Below are positions 31,434 to 44,238 of a stretch of 64,000 nt of DNA, piece after piece (the first letter of the stretch is position 1; every line of letters starts with the position of its first letter). The stretch comes from Polysphondylium violaceum (Eukaryota; Evosea; Eumycetozoa; Dictyosteliales; Dictyosteliaceae), in contig AJWJ01000050.1 in assembly GCA_000277445.1 (NCBI GenBank), positions 1 to 64,000 on the forward strand. Reading direction: 5' to 3'. A program made the translations under genes and the position numbers. Under the pieces are notes generated by a model that worked only from the letters and a program-made list of their open reading frames with translations, searched no databases and was not told the origin of the DNA.

Positions 31434-33634
31434 CTAATCACTGTCATCATCATCTGAATTCTTTGTTTTTTTTGTTCTTTTTCTAGTGGTTGGTGTAGCT
31501 TGTTTGGCTTTACCTCTTTTTTTAGAATTGGTTGGTGTTGAAACATCTTCATCATCTTCATCATTACTGTCAATGGAAATAATGTCTTGAGATTTTGTTG
31601 CTGGTGGAGTTTTGGCTGATCTTTTTCTCGGGGTTTTGGCAATAGGGGTTGAAGGTGTTGCTGGTGTTGATGAAGATTTCTTTCTAGTTCCTTTTGATAC
31701 TGGTGTTGTTGGTGTTGGTGTTGATCTACTAGTACTAGTAGTGGTAGTGGTGGTATGTGTTGGTGAAGTCATTAAATTTGGAATATCCAATACATCTGAA
31801 TCACTATCTTGATCATAATTACCATGACTATGACCATGACCATGATGGTCATGAGCATGTGAATCTTCTTCATCTGATCTAGCTTCAAATTCATTTGGAT
31901 CATGCATAGTAACATTATTATTATTATTATTATCACTACCATTACTACCACTATTTGTTTCAAAACCAGATCTAAAAGGAAAATGAACTTGAACTTGATT
32001 ACTAATGAAATCTGGATTTAAATTTGAAAGTGGAATGTTTGTCTTTAATACACGCTGGCTGTTGGTCAATGAGAGATCAACCAATTTTGTAAGGGAGTCA
32101 ATCTCGTCTTTTTCCACAAAATTATAGAGTGCCTGGTGTAAATCTGCTTCTGATAGAATGGATAGTCTGTCTTGCTTAGTATTTCCTAAAAACTCTGAAA
32201 TAAAGTCATCAACTTTGATTTTGTCTTGGACGGGTGCCTTGTCCTTTTCAAATGGGTCTGATGACTTGGGTACTGATGTAGGCTTCTTTCTGTGAAAGAG
32301 CAAGATATCGGCAGGATTGGCAACACGACCTGCATACTTTGATCCAAATCGTTGGGGGTTGAGGGTCGAGTAGCCCGTGTAGTCGACCTTGAGTCTGATG
32401 AGAGGGAGCATCGACTCGTTGAGCTTGCCCTTAGTCTTCTCTTTGGCTTGGTTGATCATCTCTTCTATTTTGCTATCGAGATACTCGTTGACGAGGTTTT
32501 GCTGTGTGGCGTCAATGCCAGAGTCTGACAAGGCGATGGCATCAATGATAAAGGGTCTGACGGTTTGAAGTGGGAATGGTTTGAATCTAAACTGACTTTT
32601 GTGCACCTCGAGTAGACCGACAAATTTATCTTTGCTCTCGCCCTCACTGAGCGCGGTGGCGACACTTGAGCCGGGTTGTGTGATGTGAAACTCGCCGATA
32701 CTCGATGGCTGGGGCTTGATGAGGCACTCGTGTTCGTGGCCCCACAAGACAAAGTCGATAAAGCCGTCAATCATCTTTTCGTGCACATAGTTTTTGGGAT
32801 TGTGTGCGATACGATTCTGATGCAACACCAAGATATTGAACCACTCCTCTTTGGCTTCGTTGGGTCTCATCAACTTGACATTTTGTTTTTGAAAGGTACG
32901 ATGTAATCTCTCGTCACGGACATTGCCCAGCCCATAGATGGCAATCTTGGTCTCACCCTTACTCAGTAGCAAGGGATAGACATTAATGTCATCGATATCG
33001 TCAATCTTTCCAAAATAATTGACCAAATTGGACACACTTAGTAAATCCAACGCAGCCAAGCCACCCTCACCAGTGGGATCATCGTGATTGCCGTGAATGG
33101 AAAACACGGGTAGCGATATATTGAAATTTGGATCCTCATAGTTTACAACATGAAATTGATTGGTAAAATTGACAGACTGATCACTAAGAAAGCTTATACC
33201 AACTCTCTTTTCACCCAAACAATACTTTCTAAGCAACTCCATAGTTCTGTACATTGTTGTTCTTGATGGTTTATTATCATGAAATAAATCACCTCCCAAC
33301 AACACCATATCAACCTTTAATTGTACTGCATAGTTTAATATCTCTTCAAATGAATTAAATGAATCATCTCCTCTAATTGGGTCTTTTTCTAAATAACCCA
33401 AATGATTATCTGTTGCTACTAAAATTCTCATTATATTTGCTTTCCTATATTCCTATGTTAATGATCATTTACTACTATTACTAATGCTATTACTAATTCT
33501 ACTTACGCATCATCTTGATTATTATTATTATTATTACTATTATTATGATTGTTGTTATTATTTACATCATCTTTGTTTGAACTGTCATCGTTGAGTCTAT
33601 CTATCAAATCTGTATCTATCGGTGGTGAGCTCAT
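31434..33634 (-). CDS. mre11: MRE11 double-strand break repair nuclease
   Basis: Two exons, 33507-33634 and 31434-33444, give 712 residues. Exon 1 encodes a short acidic/Asn-rich leader. The conserved core starts at NIMRILVATDNHLGY, with metal ligands Asp55 and His57, then GGDLFHDNKPSRTT, HGNHDDPTGEGG and WGHEHEC. A capping domain follows (FGSKYAGRVANPADIL). The C-terminal 150 residues are low complexity: acidic, His/Gly-rich (HDHHGHGHSHG), Thr/Pro/Lys-rich and ending in Asp repeats. MRE11 forms the MRN complex with RAD50 and NBS1 in the nucleus and resects DNA ends. Starting inside exon 2 would still give a core protein, but the upstream exon joins in phase and adds the residues usual before IRILVATD. 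The gene is divergent from RFC3. Confidence 0.94.
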
Positions 33635-33987
33635 TGTGTGTATAATATATGATAAATGAAAGCGAGCCAAATAAATCTCATATATAAAAACAATGAAAAA
33701 TTAAAATTTTTAGAAAAAAAAAATTCCTAGAATTTTTTATAAAATAAAAAGATAGATTGAATAATGGTAAAAGAGAGTAAATGTCTTTGTTTGATATAAC
33801 TCATTGATTTAAACTATATTTAATATATTTAAAAACATAGGTTGAGCCATCTCATAGAAGCCCGCCAAAAATTTGTAAATTTTTTTTTTATCGAAAAAAA
33901 AAAAAACAAGCTTTTTCACTTTAGTATTCATTATCTTTGTACAGAGACTATATTAATAGATATAGATAGATTATATAAACAGTAAAC
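33635..33987. promoter_or_regulatory. Shared promoter between MRE11 and RFC3
   Basis: A 353 bp AT-rich spacer between divergent starts, with A and T runs (33715-33740, 33880-33906). It is likely a bidirectional promoter of two genome-maintenance genes. No named element was recognised. Confidence 0.5.
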
Positions 33988-35249
33988 ATGTTGTGGATTG
34001 ATAAATATAAACCATCGTCTTTGGATAGTATGGATTATCATTTAGAGTTGTCTCAGAATTTGAAAAATATGGTATTTATTGATTGATTGATTGATTCTAA
34101 TAGCGTATCGTTATACTAACACCAATGAAATATGAATAAAAGATTACAAGTGGTGATTTTCCACATTTACTTGTATATGGGCCATCAGGAGCAGGTAAAA
34201 AAACTAGAATTATAGCTATTTTGAAGCAAATCTATGGACCCAATGCTTTAAAACTTAAAATTGATCATAGAACATTTAAACACCCATCCTCAAGCAAAAG
34301 TATTCAAATCACAACCATCAGTAGTTTATATCACATTGAAATCAACCCGGGCGAAGCTGGTAGTTATGATAGAATCGTTATTCAAACCATCATTAAAGAA
34401 ATTGCCCAATCTCCACCCATTGACAATGTTGCTTTGGGTCCTTTTAAAAGTAATGTCTGTTACCTGTATTATGATGATACTATTACTATTTAACAACCAA
34501 ATACTCACACCACACATATGTATAGTCGTCATTTTAAATGAAGTGGATAAATTATCAAAAGATGCACAACACGCACTCAGAAGAACAATGGAAAAGTATG
34601 CCAAATACTGTCGTATTATACTGTGTTGTGACAGTACAGCCAAAGTAATTGATCCTATAAAGAGTAGATGTTTGGGAATAAGAATAGCTGCACCAAGCAA
34701 CGAAGACGTGGCAAAGATATTAAACAAAGTGGCATCAACAGAAAAGTTTGATCTCCCTGACAAAACCTGTCAACAGATAACTACCCAAGCCAAAGGTAAC
34801 CTCAGATATGCTTTGTTGTTGTTGGAGTCACAAAGATCCAAACCCGTCTCTGCAAACGCCGACATTCCTCTTCTGGACTGGGAGACCTACATCACTGTCA
34901 TTGCCAAGGAAATCACTGCATCGCAAACTGCCGATCAATTGAAAGCCATACGTCTCAAGTTTTACGAATTACTCGGTCACTGTATTCCTCCCGAACTCAT
35001 TATTAAATCCTTGACTTTGGAACTTTTAAAATCCTTGGATTCAAATATGCGTTATCAAGTTATTCATTGGGCTGCCTATTATGTATGTATCTTTCATCTC
35101 TCAAAATAAATCAACAAACAAACAATCAAACTAACCACAACACTTTCAAACCACAGGAACACAGATGTCAAATTGGTGCCAAACCAATATTCCATCTTGA
35201 AGCATTCACCGCCAAGATTATGAGTATTTATAAGAAATCACAAGACTAA
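33988..35249 (+). CDS. rfc3: Replication factor C subunit 3
   Basis: Four exons, 33988-34071, 34143-34449, 34526-35082 and 35157-35249, encode 346 residues. The order of motifs is that of RFC3/RFC38: MLWIDKYKPSSLDSMDYH, P-loop GPSGAGKKT at 41-49, VILNEVDKLSKDAQHALRRT (the degenerate NEVD box typical of this subunit), LILCC-type ILCCDSTAKV, the SRC arginine-finger motif (IKSRCLGIR), and the C-terminal AAYYEHRCQIGAKPIFHLEA. It is part of the RFC clamp loader that places PCNA on primed DNA. All four exons close in frame and the length matches human RFC3 closely. It may share a promoter with the divergent MRE11 gene. Confidence 0.95.
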
Positions 35250-35443
35250 AACATATGTAAAAGTATATTTTAGATCAAAGAATAAAAACTATCATTGTAA
35301 ATCAATCCATCCAACTACTGTGTGTATCTATATTATATGTGTACTATTACAATAGTAGAAATTGTGTGTGTATAATAATAAAATTTTTGATATATGTATG
35401 TCTGTGTTTTTTTTTTTTTACTCTATAACAATGTATATTTTAT

Positions 35444-36147
35444 TTAGAAGGATTTGAGGAAACCTTTACCTTGGGCAAGTCTGTTGAGGGCAGCATCAGA
35501 TTGACCATTGTTACGGAGGAAACCGCAGAAAGCAAAAGTGGTTTGGTCACCAGTGTAGATACCTTCTTCGTTGACGTGACCAATGTTAATTTGGACGGAA
35601 GCGTGATCTTTAGCAGTGATCAAACGGTTGGTGGAAGAGCTATAATAATTTGAAAAAAAAGTATTAGTAAAAAATAATTTTCGTATTTTTTTTACTAAAC
35701 AAAAAGTGCCGCCCAAACACACAACAAGCAATAGTGCCGCCTAGGATCAATATTTGAGTACTATTACATCTCGTCCCACTCCACATCGATATTGATCATC
35801 CCAAAGATAAATAGTAATAATAGATAAAATCCCTAATAATCAAAAATAATAATCTAATTATCAACACATCATCTGCTTTGAAGAAATATTATATATCTAA
35901 ATCTAAAAATGCTGTTGTTATTTTCTCTCTATCACGATGACCCTATCGGTCGTATAATGACTCTATGATTATTCCCATCTAAAACTCTTATTTTCTTTCT
36001 TTTAAATTCTGGTGATGAGTAGTAATAATTTATCCGCGAGAACTTGTTTTGCTTGTTGTGTTTTGGTTTGTGTTTTGTTTATTAATATTAAACTCACCAT
36101 TTACGTGGGACGTATAAGTCAGTGAATTTCTTGTCGTCGTTTTGCAT
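35444..36147 (-). CDS. rps21: Small-subunit ribosomal protein eS21
   Basis: Two exons, 36098-36147 and 35444-35639, give 81 residues, the normal size for eS21. The sequence [17 protein letters not shown], then [19 protein letters not shown] and [17 protein letters not shown], follows the family from end to end. It is part of the 40S subunit, near uS2. The single intron (35640-36097) is 458 bp, five to seven times longer than other introns here, and sits after codon 16. Long first introns in ribosomal protein genes often carry regulatory or snoRNA sequences, but I found no convincing C/D-box pair in it. Codon use is strongly biased, as expected for high expression. Confidence 0.96.
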
Positions 36148-36490
36148 TCTGTGTTATTTGTTATGCGGTAAAAATACTACAATTGGGAGAAAAAGAACCA
36201 AAAAAAAAAAACCAATAGCTATCAAATTTTTTTTACAGAGGCCGCGTCCTGACGAAAAAAAAAAAAAAAATTGAAAAAAAATGTTTTTTGAAAAAAAAAG
36301 GTGGGGCAAAACATTTTTTACACTGATCGATTTACATACTTTTTACACACCATCTCATAATATGAGAAAATTAATATGGCAAGAGATTGATTAATTAATG
36401 ATAATTCATATTACTTTATTTCTGGATCTTGTGTCTGATGTATCTGTATATATTCTATCCAATAGTTTGTTTTTATAGTTGCTATTATTA
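36148..36490. other. Upstream region of eS21 / 3' side of SMPD4
   Basis: A-runs at 36200-36300 and a short GC-rich patch (gaggccgcgtcctgacg, about 36238-36254), unusual for this spacer context. No gene was seen. Confidence 0.4.
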
Positions 36491-39065
36491 TTAAAATAAT
36501 AAAAAGAATAATATATAAACGATAAATAAAAACAATAATATAAATGACATTGTTCTATATCTAAATAGTTTTCTAGAGAATATTCTGATGGAACGATTGT
36601 CTGTGATGTTGTAGGTTAATCGTATCAAGAAACCAATTTCATTCGAGGTGATTGGTAGGTTTTCAAATGTTTCGGGAGAGTATATAAATTTTTCATAAGG
36701 ATAGTTTGGATCAAACACTCTACAAATCTTTTTACCTTCATAAATATCTCTTTTGGCGGCATCTGTTAAAGTTCCGTCTTGGTTTCTTTCTGGTGAAATA
36801 CTATTGTTTTCTTTTAAATCTTTTTTAAATTCTGGTATTTTAAACTATATGCCATTAGACAACATTAGTATATATCAATAATAATAGTAACAATAACAAT
36901 ATTTACATCATAAATATTTGATAATTTTTTAATAATATCTTCAATTTCCAATTTGTTTTGGAAATTCATTTGAGAAGAGAGTGAATTTATAACAATTTTA
37001 CATTGATCAGACATTAATGGTGAGAATAGATTTCTTTCTTGACCATATCCTCTTAAAATTGGAAATGATTGTAATTGTGATTCCAATATATTGATTACTA
37101 TAATTTATTATTAATACTGTTATTAGTATTGTGATGATATGGGTATCAGTGACTGCTATAATATGCTACTACTTACTATTTGATGAAATATCAGATGATT
37201 TTTTAAAAGATAATAGATATAAATCATGCGTTGAAAGTAGTTTTAATAGAGACAATAAAGGTGGTGAATTAAATATCGATATAATTGATCTTAGACAACC
37301 ACTGTATCTTGTTATATCTAAATTTGGCACACAAAATAAAATAAATGAAAATACCATAGAATACATATAATAGTTGTCCATTATAAATCTTTCCCATAGT
37401 GCTGATAGTGTCTGGCTACTATTGCCACTGTTACTATTGTTGTTGGTATTGCTATTGCTATTATTATTAAAAGTATGAAATATATTTTGTAATGAAGATG
37501 ATTTTTGAACACTTTTAGGAGAAAAGTTGAGTTCCCAAGGAGTGATAAATGATATCCATATATTCAACACTCTGTCAAATGGTGTGTGAGAGTCGTATGG
37601 TTCAAATTTCTCTAAAAATGATACAAGAAACTCCAATAGTGATTGTCTAACGATTTGGTGATGTTGCACATACACTGTATCAATGGAGGATGATGAAGAC
37701 ATAGTGCCTGGATATCCTAGAGAGTATGAGTAAAAATGATAATGATTAATCAATGTTGAAATGGAATCTAAATAAACCATTGTTGGTTTTTTAAACTATA
37801 AAATAGTAAGGTATTAGTATATATCATATGAATCAATATTTAATAAATTATATAAAACACATTACTTTTGACGACAATGTATTTAAATAAAATGGATTTA
37901 AACCGAGAAGAGATGCATTTGATAAATTATGACCCATTAAACAATCACATATGATTTTTAAAAAGGTAACAGATTCCAGTGGATAGGGAGTTATTTTACG
38001 ACTTGGATCAACAATGATTCTACCATCGAGTGAACTCTTTGAATAGGGTAAAAAGTATCCCAGATATTCTCTCAATAGTCTATTGTATAACATTTTTGAT
38101 CTATCCAATCCACTGCTACCATTGTTTTTCGTTGTATTACTCCCAACAGATGATGAAAATTTACTTGAAAAGTTACCAGGCACTCCCTGTATTGATCTAT
38201 GATGCACCAATGATCTTCCTTTTAATTGTTCTTGTTGTTCTTGTTGTTGTAATTGTTGTTGATAAAATGAAAATGTACCTGAATCTAAACTCTATAGTAG
38301 ATCATATTGATTATCATAGATATTAATAAATATAATTATATCAAGATTTAGAGATATAGATATTGATATATAAATCTATACACATACTAATGAATCGCAA
38401 AATAAACCAAATAAAAAGAAATAGTATTGAAATACATTTAATATGACATCTCTTTTAGATTCTGTAAAGGTTAGATCATTGACTATTTTGGGATATGGTT
38501 GTTTCTTTGTTATAGTTTCGTATATGGTTGATTTGGGCAGTCTTTCAACGAGGAAAATGAATTCATGAAGATCATTATCAAAGTTTTGCATCAACACCTT
38601 GAATAGTTCTGAAGAGGGTCTAAGCGACATCAACAACTCTCTGCACTCCTCGTCGCTATGACATTTACGAAATATTGTATTCTCATTACTAAACAGATTA
38701 CTCATCATTGTGATCCACTCTGTTCCAAATTGACGCGACTCGAGTACTTGATGCATAAACTCTTTGAATTGGTATACATTGTTGTACTTTAATGTACCCA
38801 ATGATGCAATGTTAAGGAGTGATAAAGGTTGTTGAGATGACGATGTTGTTGCTGGTGATGAAGAAGTGGATGATGGGGATGGGGTGTTGGTAGTTGCAGG
38901 TTGTGTATTTAGGATTGGTGATGACGACGACGATGTGGCGCCTACCGACGGAGACACCACTGTCCCCAAACTATTTATATTCAATGGCGTTGTAGATATA
39001 CCATTGCCACCATTATTGGTCTTTATATATGTCATAGGACTATTACCATTTGTTTGATTAAACAT
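36491..39065 (-). CDS. Sphingomyelin phosphodiesterase 4 (neutral sphingomyelinase 3) homologue
   Basis: Five exons, 38388-39065, 37866-38291, 37177-37795, 36907-37097 and 36491-36844, give 755 residues. It aligns by eye with animal SMPD4 in order: YQFKEFMHQVLESRQF, NVFQYYFFLFGLF (FEYYIFYFA in human), SLLEFLVSFLEKF...PFDRVLNIWISFITPWEL, LWERFIMDNYYMYSMVFSFIL, LTDAAKRDIYEGKKICRVF and TSNEIGFLIRLTYN. The C-terminal membrane span (FILLFLFIVYILFFLLF) is also present. SMPD4 is an ER/nuclear-envelope protein linked to sphingomyelin turnover and nuclear pore assembly. Its catalytic chemistry remains debated. Ser/Thr/Pro- and Asn-rich inserts (residues about 20-85, and around the exon 2 start and exon 3) are dictyostelid-style additions. 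Confidence 0.85.
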
Positions 39066-39332
39066 ATTTATACTACTACTACTACTACTACTATTACTAT
39101 TGCTATACTATTACTACTACTTAATTGTCATATACACACACATTCATATAAATACATGCGGTGTGATGTTCATATGACACTAACTTGCACTTTACTTCCT
39201 CCCTCCCTTTTTTTTTTTTTGAATTTTTACTTTTTTCCTCTCATTCGTGAAAATCTTTGTGTGTTTTTTTATTTTTTTTTATTTTTTTTTTATTTTTTTT
39301 GTTAGATAGCATAGCATAACAATACAACCAAT

Positions 39333-39436
39333 ATGTCGGGTATTGCATTAGGAAGATTAACAGAGGAAAGAAAGGCATGGAGAAAAGATCATCCACCTGT
39401 ATGTCATATCTAATACATAACAGCAACAGCATTGCT

Positions 39437-39476
<40 letters not shown>

Positions 39477-40222
39477 GATTCACTAACAACAAAACTAAAT
39501 AAACTAATAATGCAGGGCTTTTATGCTAGACCAGCTACAAATCCAGATGGTTCACAAAATCTTTTTAGCTGGCAATGTGGTATTCCAGGAAAAGAAAAGG
39601 TATGTATTTTTTTGTTTTTATGTTTTCAACTCGACTTTTTTTGTTTTTGATGTGGGTCATTTTTTTCGATTTTTACAAATAAATCTGTTGATCGATCAAA
39701 TATCAGATATAGAATGACAACAAGTTACTAATAATGTATATAGACCCTTTTTGAAGGCGGTGTTTTCCCATTGACTATTGATTTTAGCGAAGAGTATCCA
39801 AGTAAACCACCCAAATGTAAATTCCCAAAAGACTTTTTCCATCCAAACGTTTATCCATCTGGAACTGTTTGCTTGAGTATTATTAATGATGATGGAGATT
39901 GGAGACCATCCATTTCTGTTAAAAATGTAAGACTATCCTCTATATTTATATTCACATATTCATAAAACTCACCATACACCCTACATTAATTTAGATTTTA
40001 CTTGGCATTCAAGATTTATTAGACGCACCAAATCCAAAGAGTCCTGCCCAACAACCAGCAATTACTTTGTTTTTGTAAGTTTTATTTACAAAAAAAACAA
40101 TCCTATTGTTTAGTTTATAATATAATTGTATTAACACAACACTATAATTTAATAGACACAATATTGAAGAATATAACAAAAAGATTAAATCTCAAACTAA
40201 ACTCTATCCTCCACCCTCCTAA
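39333..40222 (+). CDS. ubc9: SUMO-conjugating enzyme UBC9
   Basis: Five exons, 39333-39398, 39516-39599, 39744-39926, 39995-40074 and 40156-40222, give 159 residues. The protein opens [20 protein letters not shown] exactly as UBC9 does. HPN is at 83-85 and catalytic Cys93 in SGTVCLSI, the same number as in human UBC9. [20 protein letters not shown] and the C-terminal [13 protein letters not shown] follow. It transfers SUMO to target lysines in the nucleus and cytoplasm. The basic N-terminal surface that binds SUMO and E1 is kept. Intron 1 (117 bp) contains an uninterrupted CAA repeat at 39436-39475. Confidence 0.96.
39436..39475 (+). repeat. (CAA)n microsatellite in UBC9 intron 1
   Basis: About 13 perfect CAA units inside the first intron. 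It lies outside the coding sequence, so length change should not affect the protein. Confidence 0.9.
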
Positions 40223-40819
40223 TAAGGTTCAACTCGCAGGGTTTTAAGCATAAAAAAATTTAATAAATATTTAAGCAATGTATTATTTTGATCAATATCT
40301 TTCATAATCAAAAGTATCAAATTCCATTTTATCAGATTATCCAACACTAAAAGTTGTTTTTGATCATCGATATTTTAACCCCATTACTTTGATTAATTTA
40401 TAGAAACAATAATTGTAATAGTAGTAATTAAAAAATATAAAAGGTGAATAAATACATTTATTTTAATTTTTCTATTGTTTTTTCTTTTTTTTTTTTTTTT
40501 TTTGAATCTGATGGATCAAAAAAAAAAAAGAAAAGGAAAAAAAGATTTACACAGTTGTGTTGTCAATACCAAAGAAAAAGAAAATAGTTTGGTGTGTGAT
40601 AGGAAGGGGGGAGGGGTTTGATGACTCTTTCTTTAGAGTTTTTGTTTGTTGATGATTGAGTTGTCATGATGGCAAAGATCATTTGTTGGTTGATTTTTTT
40701 AAGAAAAAAAAAAAAGTTTTTTTAAGAGTTTGAAGTTGTAGTTGATGGTGTGATGATTTCATTGGTTACTATGTTATTATTATTATTATTGAAAGAAAGA
40801 GAAAAAATAAAAGATTTGA
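40223..40819. other. Convergent 3' spacer, nothing distinct
   Basis: AT-rich with T18 and A12 runs (about 40485-40530) and a G-rich patch (ggaaggggggaggggtttg, about 40602-40620). It holds the 3' ends of UBC9 and racC. No gene was seen. Confidence 0.45.
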
Positions 40820-41628
40820 TTATTGAACAATACAGGTTCTCTTCTTCTTCTTTTTCATGAAAAGAACAGATTTGATGGCTTCATCAAAGACTTGTTTAAG
40901 GTTTTGAGATGTCTTGGCTGAACATTCCATGTATTTAATAGCTTTAATTTTTCTACTTAATTCACTACCCTAAAATATGATTGAATATGATTTGATAATA
41001 AATAGATTTGATATAATGTGATTGAGTAGTTTGTTATGAAATCATTGTATAAATGTTAGAACATGCCACAGTATCTCTATCAATACTATAAAATCAAATA
41101 TACATACTTGTTCAAAAGAAATTGGTCTTTGACCGCTTTGTTCAAGTTTATCTAAAATACCTCTATCGTCACGTGTATCCATTTTAGTTCCGACTAAAAT
41201 TTGTGGAACATCTGGGCAAAAATGCATAACTTCTGGATACCACTATTATTATTAATAAACAGCAATGGTTAATATATATGTATGACTGCGTGTATCTATA
41301 TATCTATCAAACAAACAAATGTATACAGTACTTTTGTATAAACGTTTTCAAATGAAACTGGATTAGTAATGCTGAAACAAATTAGAAATACATTGGCATT
41401 TGCATAACTTAAAGGTCTTAATTTATCATATTCTTCTTGACCTGCAGTATCCCAAAGACCCAATTCAATATTTCTGTCACCTGCAGTTAAATTTACAACA
41501 TAGTTATCAAAAACAGTTGGGATATAATCCTCTGGGAAACGATTGTTTGCATAACTAATCAAGAGACATGTTTTTCCGACAGCACCATCACCAATTACAA
41601 CAAGTTTTATTACTTCTGCAGCCGACAT
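40820..41628 (-). CDS. racC: Rho-family GTPase, RacC-like
   Basis: Three exons, 41332-41628, 41108-41242 and 40820-40969, all phase 0, give 193 residues. P-loop GDGAVGKT is at 13-20, switch I has IPTVFDNY, switch II is [17 protein letters not shown], then TKMD and CSAK. The opening [20 protein letters not shown] and the insert [18 protein letters not shown] match Dictyostelium RacC, which controls actin, WASP and phagocytosis. The C-terminus is a Lys cluster followed by CIVQ, a CAAX box whose final Gln favours farnesyl over geranylgeranyl. The name rests on my memory of the RacC sequence. Confidence 0.9.
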
Positions 41629-42859
41629 TCTATCTATATGTATGTGTATATGTATTAATTCAATGTGTCCTTGCTATGACTCTGTGTTCAAGTACAATTA
41701 TAATATATATTTATATAAAATAATAATATAGGTATAAAAAAAAAATTCTAATTGGGGTGGGTGAGAGTAACGAAAGAAAAAAAAATTAAAAAAAAATTGG
41801 CAACAAAAAAAAAAAAAAAAATAGAATATCTTGGAGAGGTTTTGGGTGGATGAAATAGACTAGCTTGAAAAAAAATAATGAGGTTATAAATATCACTAAA
41901 TTTGAGTGATTGATTGATTGAGAGTAGAATTTGTTTGTCTGTTTGCTATAAAGAATGCTGTTTCATTTATAATTCATTCCAAACACACACACACACACTT
42001 TAATTTGGTATTTGATTTGCGCACCTCCTATTTAAATTCTGTTTCTATTTCTATCTGCTGTCTGTTGTGTATGTGTATAAGCCTCCTTATGAAAGTCTGA
42101 ATGGGAATAGGTGGGTGCTGAATGATAATACTCACTTTACACTACTGCTAAATATAATTTGTGATCAAAAAATGTGAAAATAATAAATAAAAAAAAAAAA
42201 AAAAATTCTAGTTTTATGTTTTATGTTTTATTGAACAGAATGTATATTTTCAAAAACGAATAACCTTAAACTTAAACAGAAAACAAACTAATACACTATA
42301 GAATAAAAGGTATAAAAAAAAAAGAAAAAAAGAAAAATGTGTGGGAGTGTGAGTGTGAGTGAAACAAATATATACTTTATCGATATATTATCGTGAAAAA
42401 TTGTTAAATATTTAGCAGGGGTAATCCCTATTGTGAAAAAAATAAAAAAAAATGAAAAAATCTTTTCAAATAATTTTTTTCAAATCTGTTTTTTTCTTGA
42501 ATTTTATTTGTGTTTTTATTGTTTTGTTTTGAGGGTTGAACCATCATGTATTCAGACCTAATTCTGTTTTTCAATTAATAAAAATAGTAGGACAATAACA
42601 CATAGAACCCTAATCAATAATTTCTTGTTGTTGTTTTTATATGACAATCGTAATAATAATGGTAATATTTGATAACAATGGTAAATAGGTGATTATTGTT
42701 ATCAAAGATTACCTTTTGTGATTGCTATCAAATTTCATAAGTCATGCTCAGCGCAGTGAGTATGAGTGTGTGGGTGATTACTTTCTATTTCTAAATTAGC
42801 AGTAGTTTTATATTGTTTTTGATTTTATTAGGGTAATAAATAATAATTTCCTTTTTTGT
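41629..42859. other. Long AT-rich spacer upstream of racC
   Basis: Several A and T runs, a GCGCACC motif at 42020-42026, and a (CA)n-like stretch at 41986-41998. It probably contains the racC promoter and the 3' end of the next gene. No coding potential was found on either strand. Confidence 0.45.
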
Positions 42860-43531
42860 CTAAGCTTTTTTGTGGGGATAGGTAAATGACTCGAGACTAA
42901 TGATTTCAGATTGAGTGTTTGATGTCAATTTGGTTACATATATACAACCGACAAGAAATGCACAGTTTACGCCAAATACCCAGAGGGCAGTAAACAAACT
43001 GCCTGTGATGAGAATCATGACAAAGGTGCCGAAAAAGGTGAATATACAAGACACCAACATGACCCATTTCTTGAAAAAGCCCTTGATGATATTGGGATAC
43101 ATAGAGACGCCTCCTGCAATATATGCTGCGGCAGACATCCACTCAAACCATGTGATCAACAGACCCGGCACATTGCTTTGCACAAGTACGGTGTGTGCTG
43201 CATTTTCAAATGGAACCACATTGAAGGGCAACACTGCGCACAAAAATTTAATAAATCCACAAAAAAATCCAATGAAGCTCATGATTTTCTAGAGATGTGT
43301 TGATGTTAGCATATGATATGCATATCTGATATCACACTCATACATACAATATAAAATACATTGTCTTTTTGGTCTTTGTCTATCAAAGAGGAGATTAAGT
43401 CTCTTTGTTCTGGATTTGAATAGGTTGTTAATAACAATCACACCACGGGATGCATGCATCGTAGAGATGCGGTACTACATACCTTGTTCATCAAGATATT
43501 CATCGTTGTCTCGTCTGGCTGATCTTCTCAT
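42860..43531 (-). CDS. Four-span membrane protein of unknown function
   Basis: Three exons, 43483-43531, 43348-43409 and 42860-43288, give 179 residues. The N-terminus is hydrophilic (MRRSARRDNDEYLDEQEQRD, then LISSLIDKDQKDNVFYI). Four hydrophobic segments follow: IMSFIGFFCGFIKFLCAVL, ITWFEWMSAAAYIAGGVSM, WVMLVSCIFTFFGTFVMIL and LFTALWVFGVNCAFLVGCIY. The C-terminal tail is short and polar. Both introns close in phase, so the model is sound, but I do not recognise the family. Both termini are probably cytosolic. Confidence 0.75.
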
Positions 43532-44238
43532 TTGTAATATGTATATATAATTTAAATTTATGAGGAGATAAATAAGGGGGTAATATAATGTTTTTGAAAA
43601 ATACAAAAAAAAAATAAAAAAAAAATAACAATTTTGACTCATGGTATGGACTATAACACAGGTGCACATTCTCACAAAAACAGGACTGAATAGGTGTTTA
43701 GTGTATGTGTGTGTGTGTGTGTGACAGTTTTATTTTTGAATTTATTTATGAGTTCACATAATGAGAGAAAAAGAGTAAAGAGTGGTTTTTGTTTTTACTC
43801 TTTTCATTTTCATTTTGACATCAATATCACCCAACATCATATTTGCACACACTATAGTTTTGTTTTCTTTTTTTCTTTTTTTTTTTTGGCAATATCAAAC
43901 AAAGATCTTCAACTGTAAAATTTTTCAAAAAAAAAAAAAAAAAAATAATTCATTCATTTTTTCTAACGGTTTTTTCAAATATATTTGAATATTCAATCAC
44001 ACATGTTTTGCTTATAAGCATATATAATAGTTTTAAATTATAATTAAGATCAATTATATCCATTGTGTGTTGTTTATATCGTGTGCTTTAGGGTACTCTT
44101 ACATTCTCACTTGTTCATTCATTCATTCATTCATTCATATATTTTATTTGTATACATATAAATAGATAATAATCGTTGTTAGTAATAATAGAAACAAATA
44201 AACTAGATTATTATTAATAATAGTAGTAATAATAAAAT
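43532..44238. other. Divergent promoter spacer
   Basis: Between two divergent genes. Contains (GT)n near 43706-43722, A20 near 43928, T runs and (ATTC)n at about 44112-44138. No coding signal. Confidence 0.45.

Noticed and set aside
34326-34763. Minus-strand open frame opposite RFC3
   Set aside because: It crosses an RFC3 intron and exons in antisense; no splice or motif support.
39054-39492. Val- and Thr-rich frames around the SMPD4/UBC9 spacer
   Set aside because: They come from trinucleotide repeats (ACT, CAA) and T runs, with no coding features.
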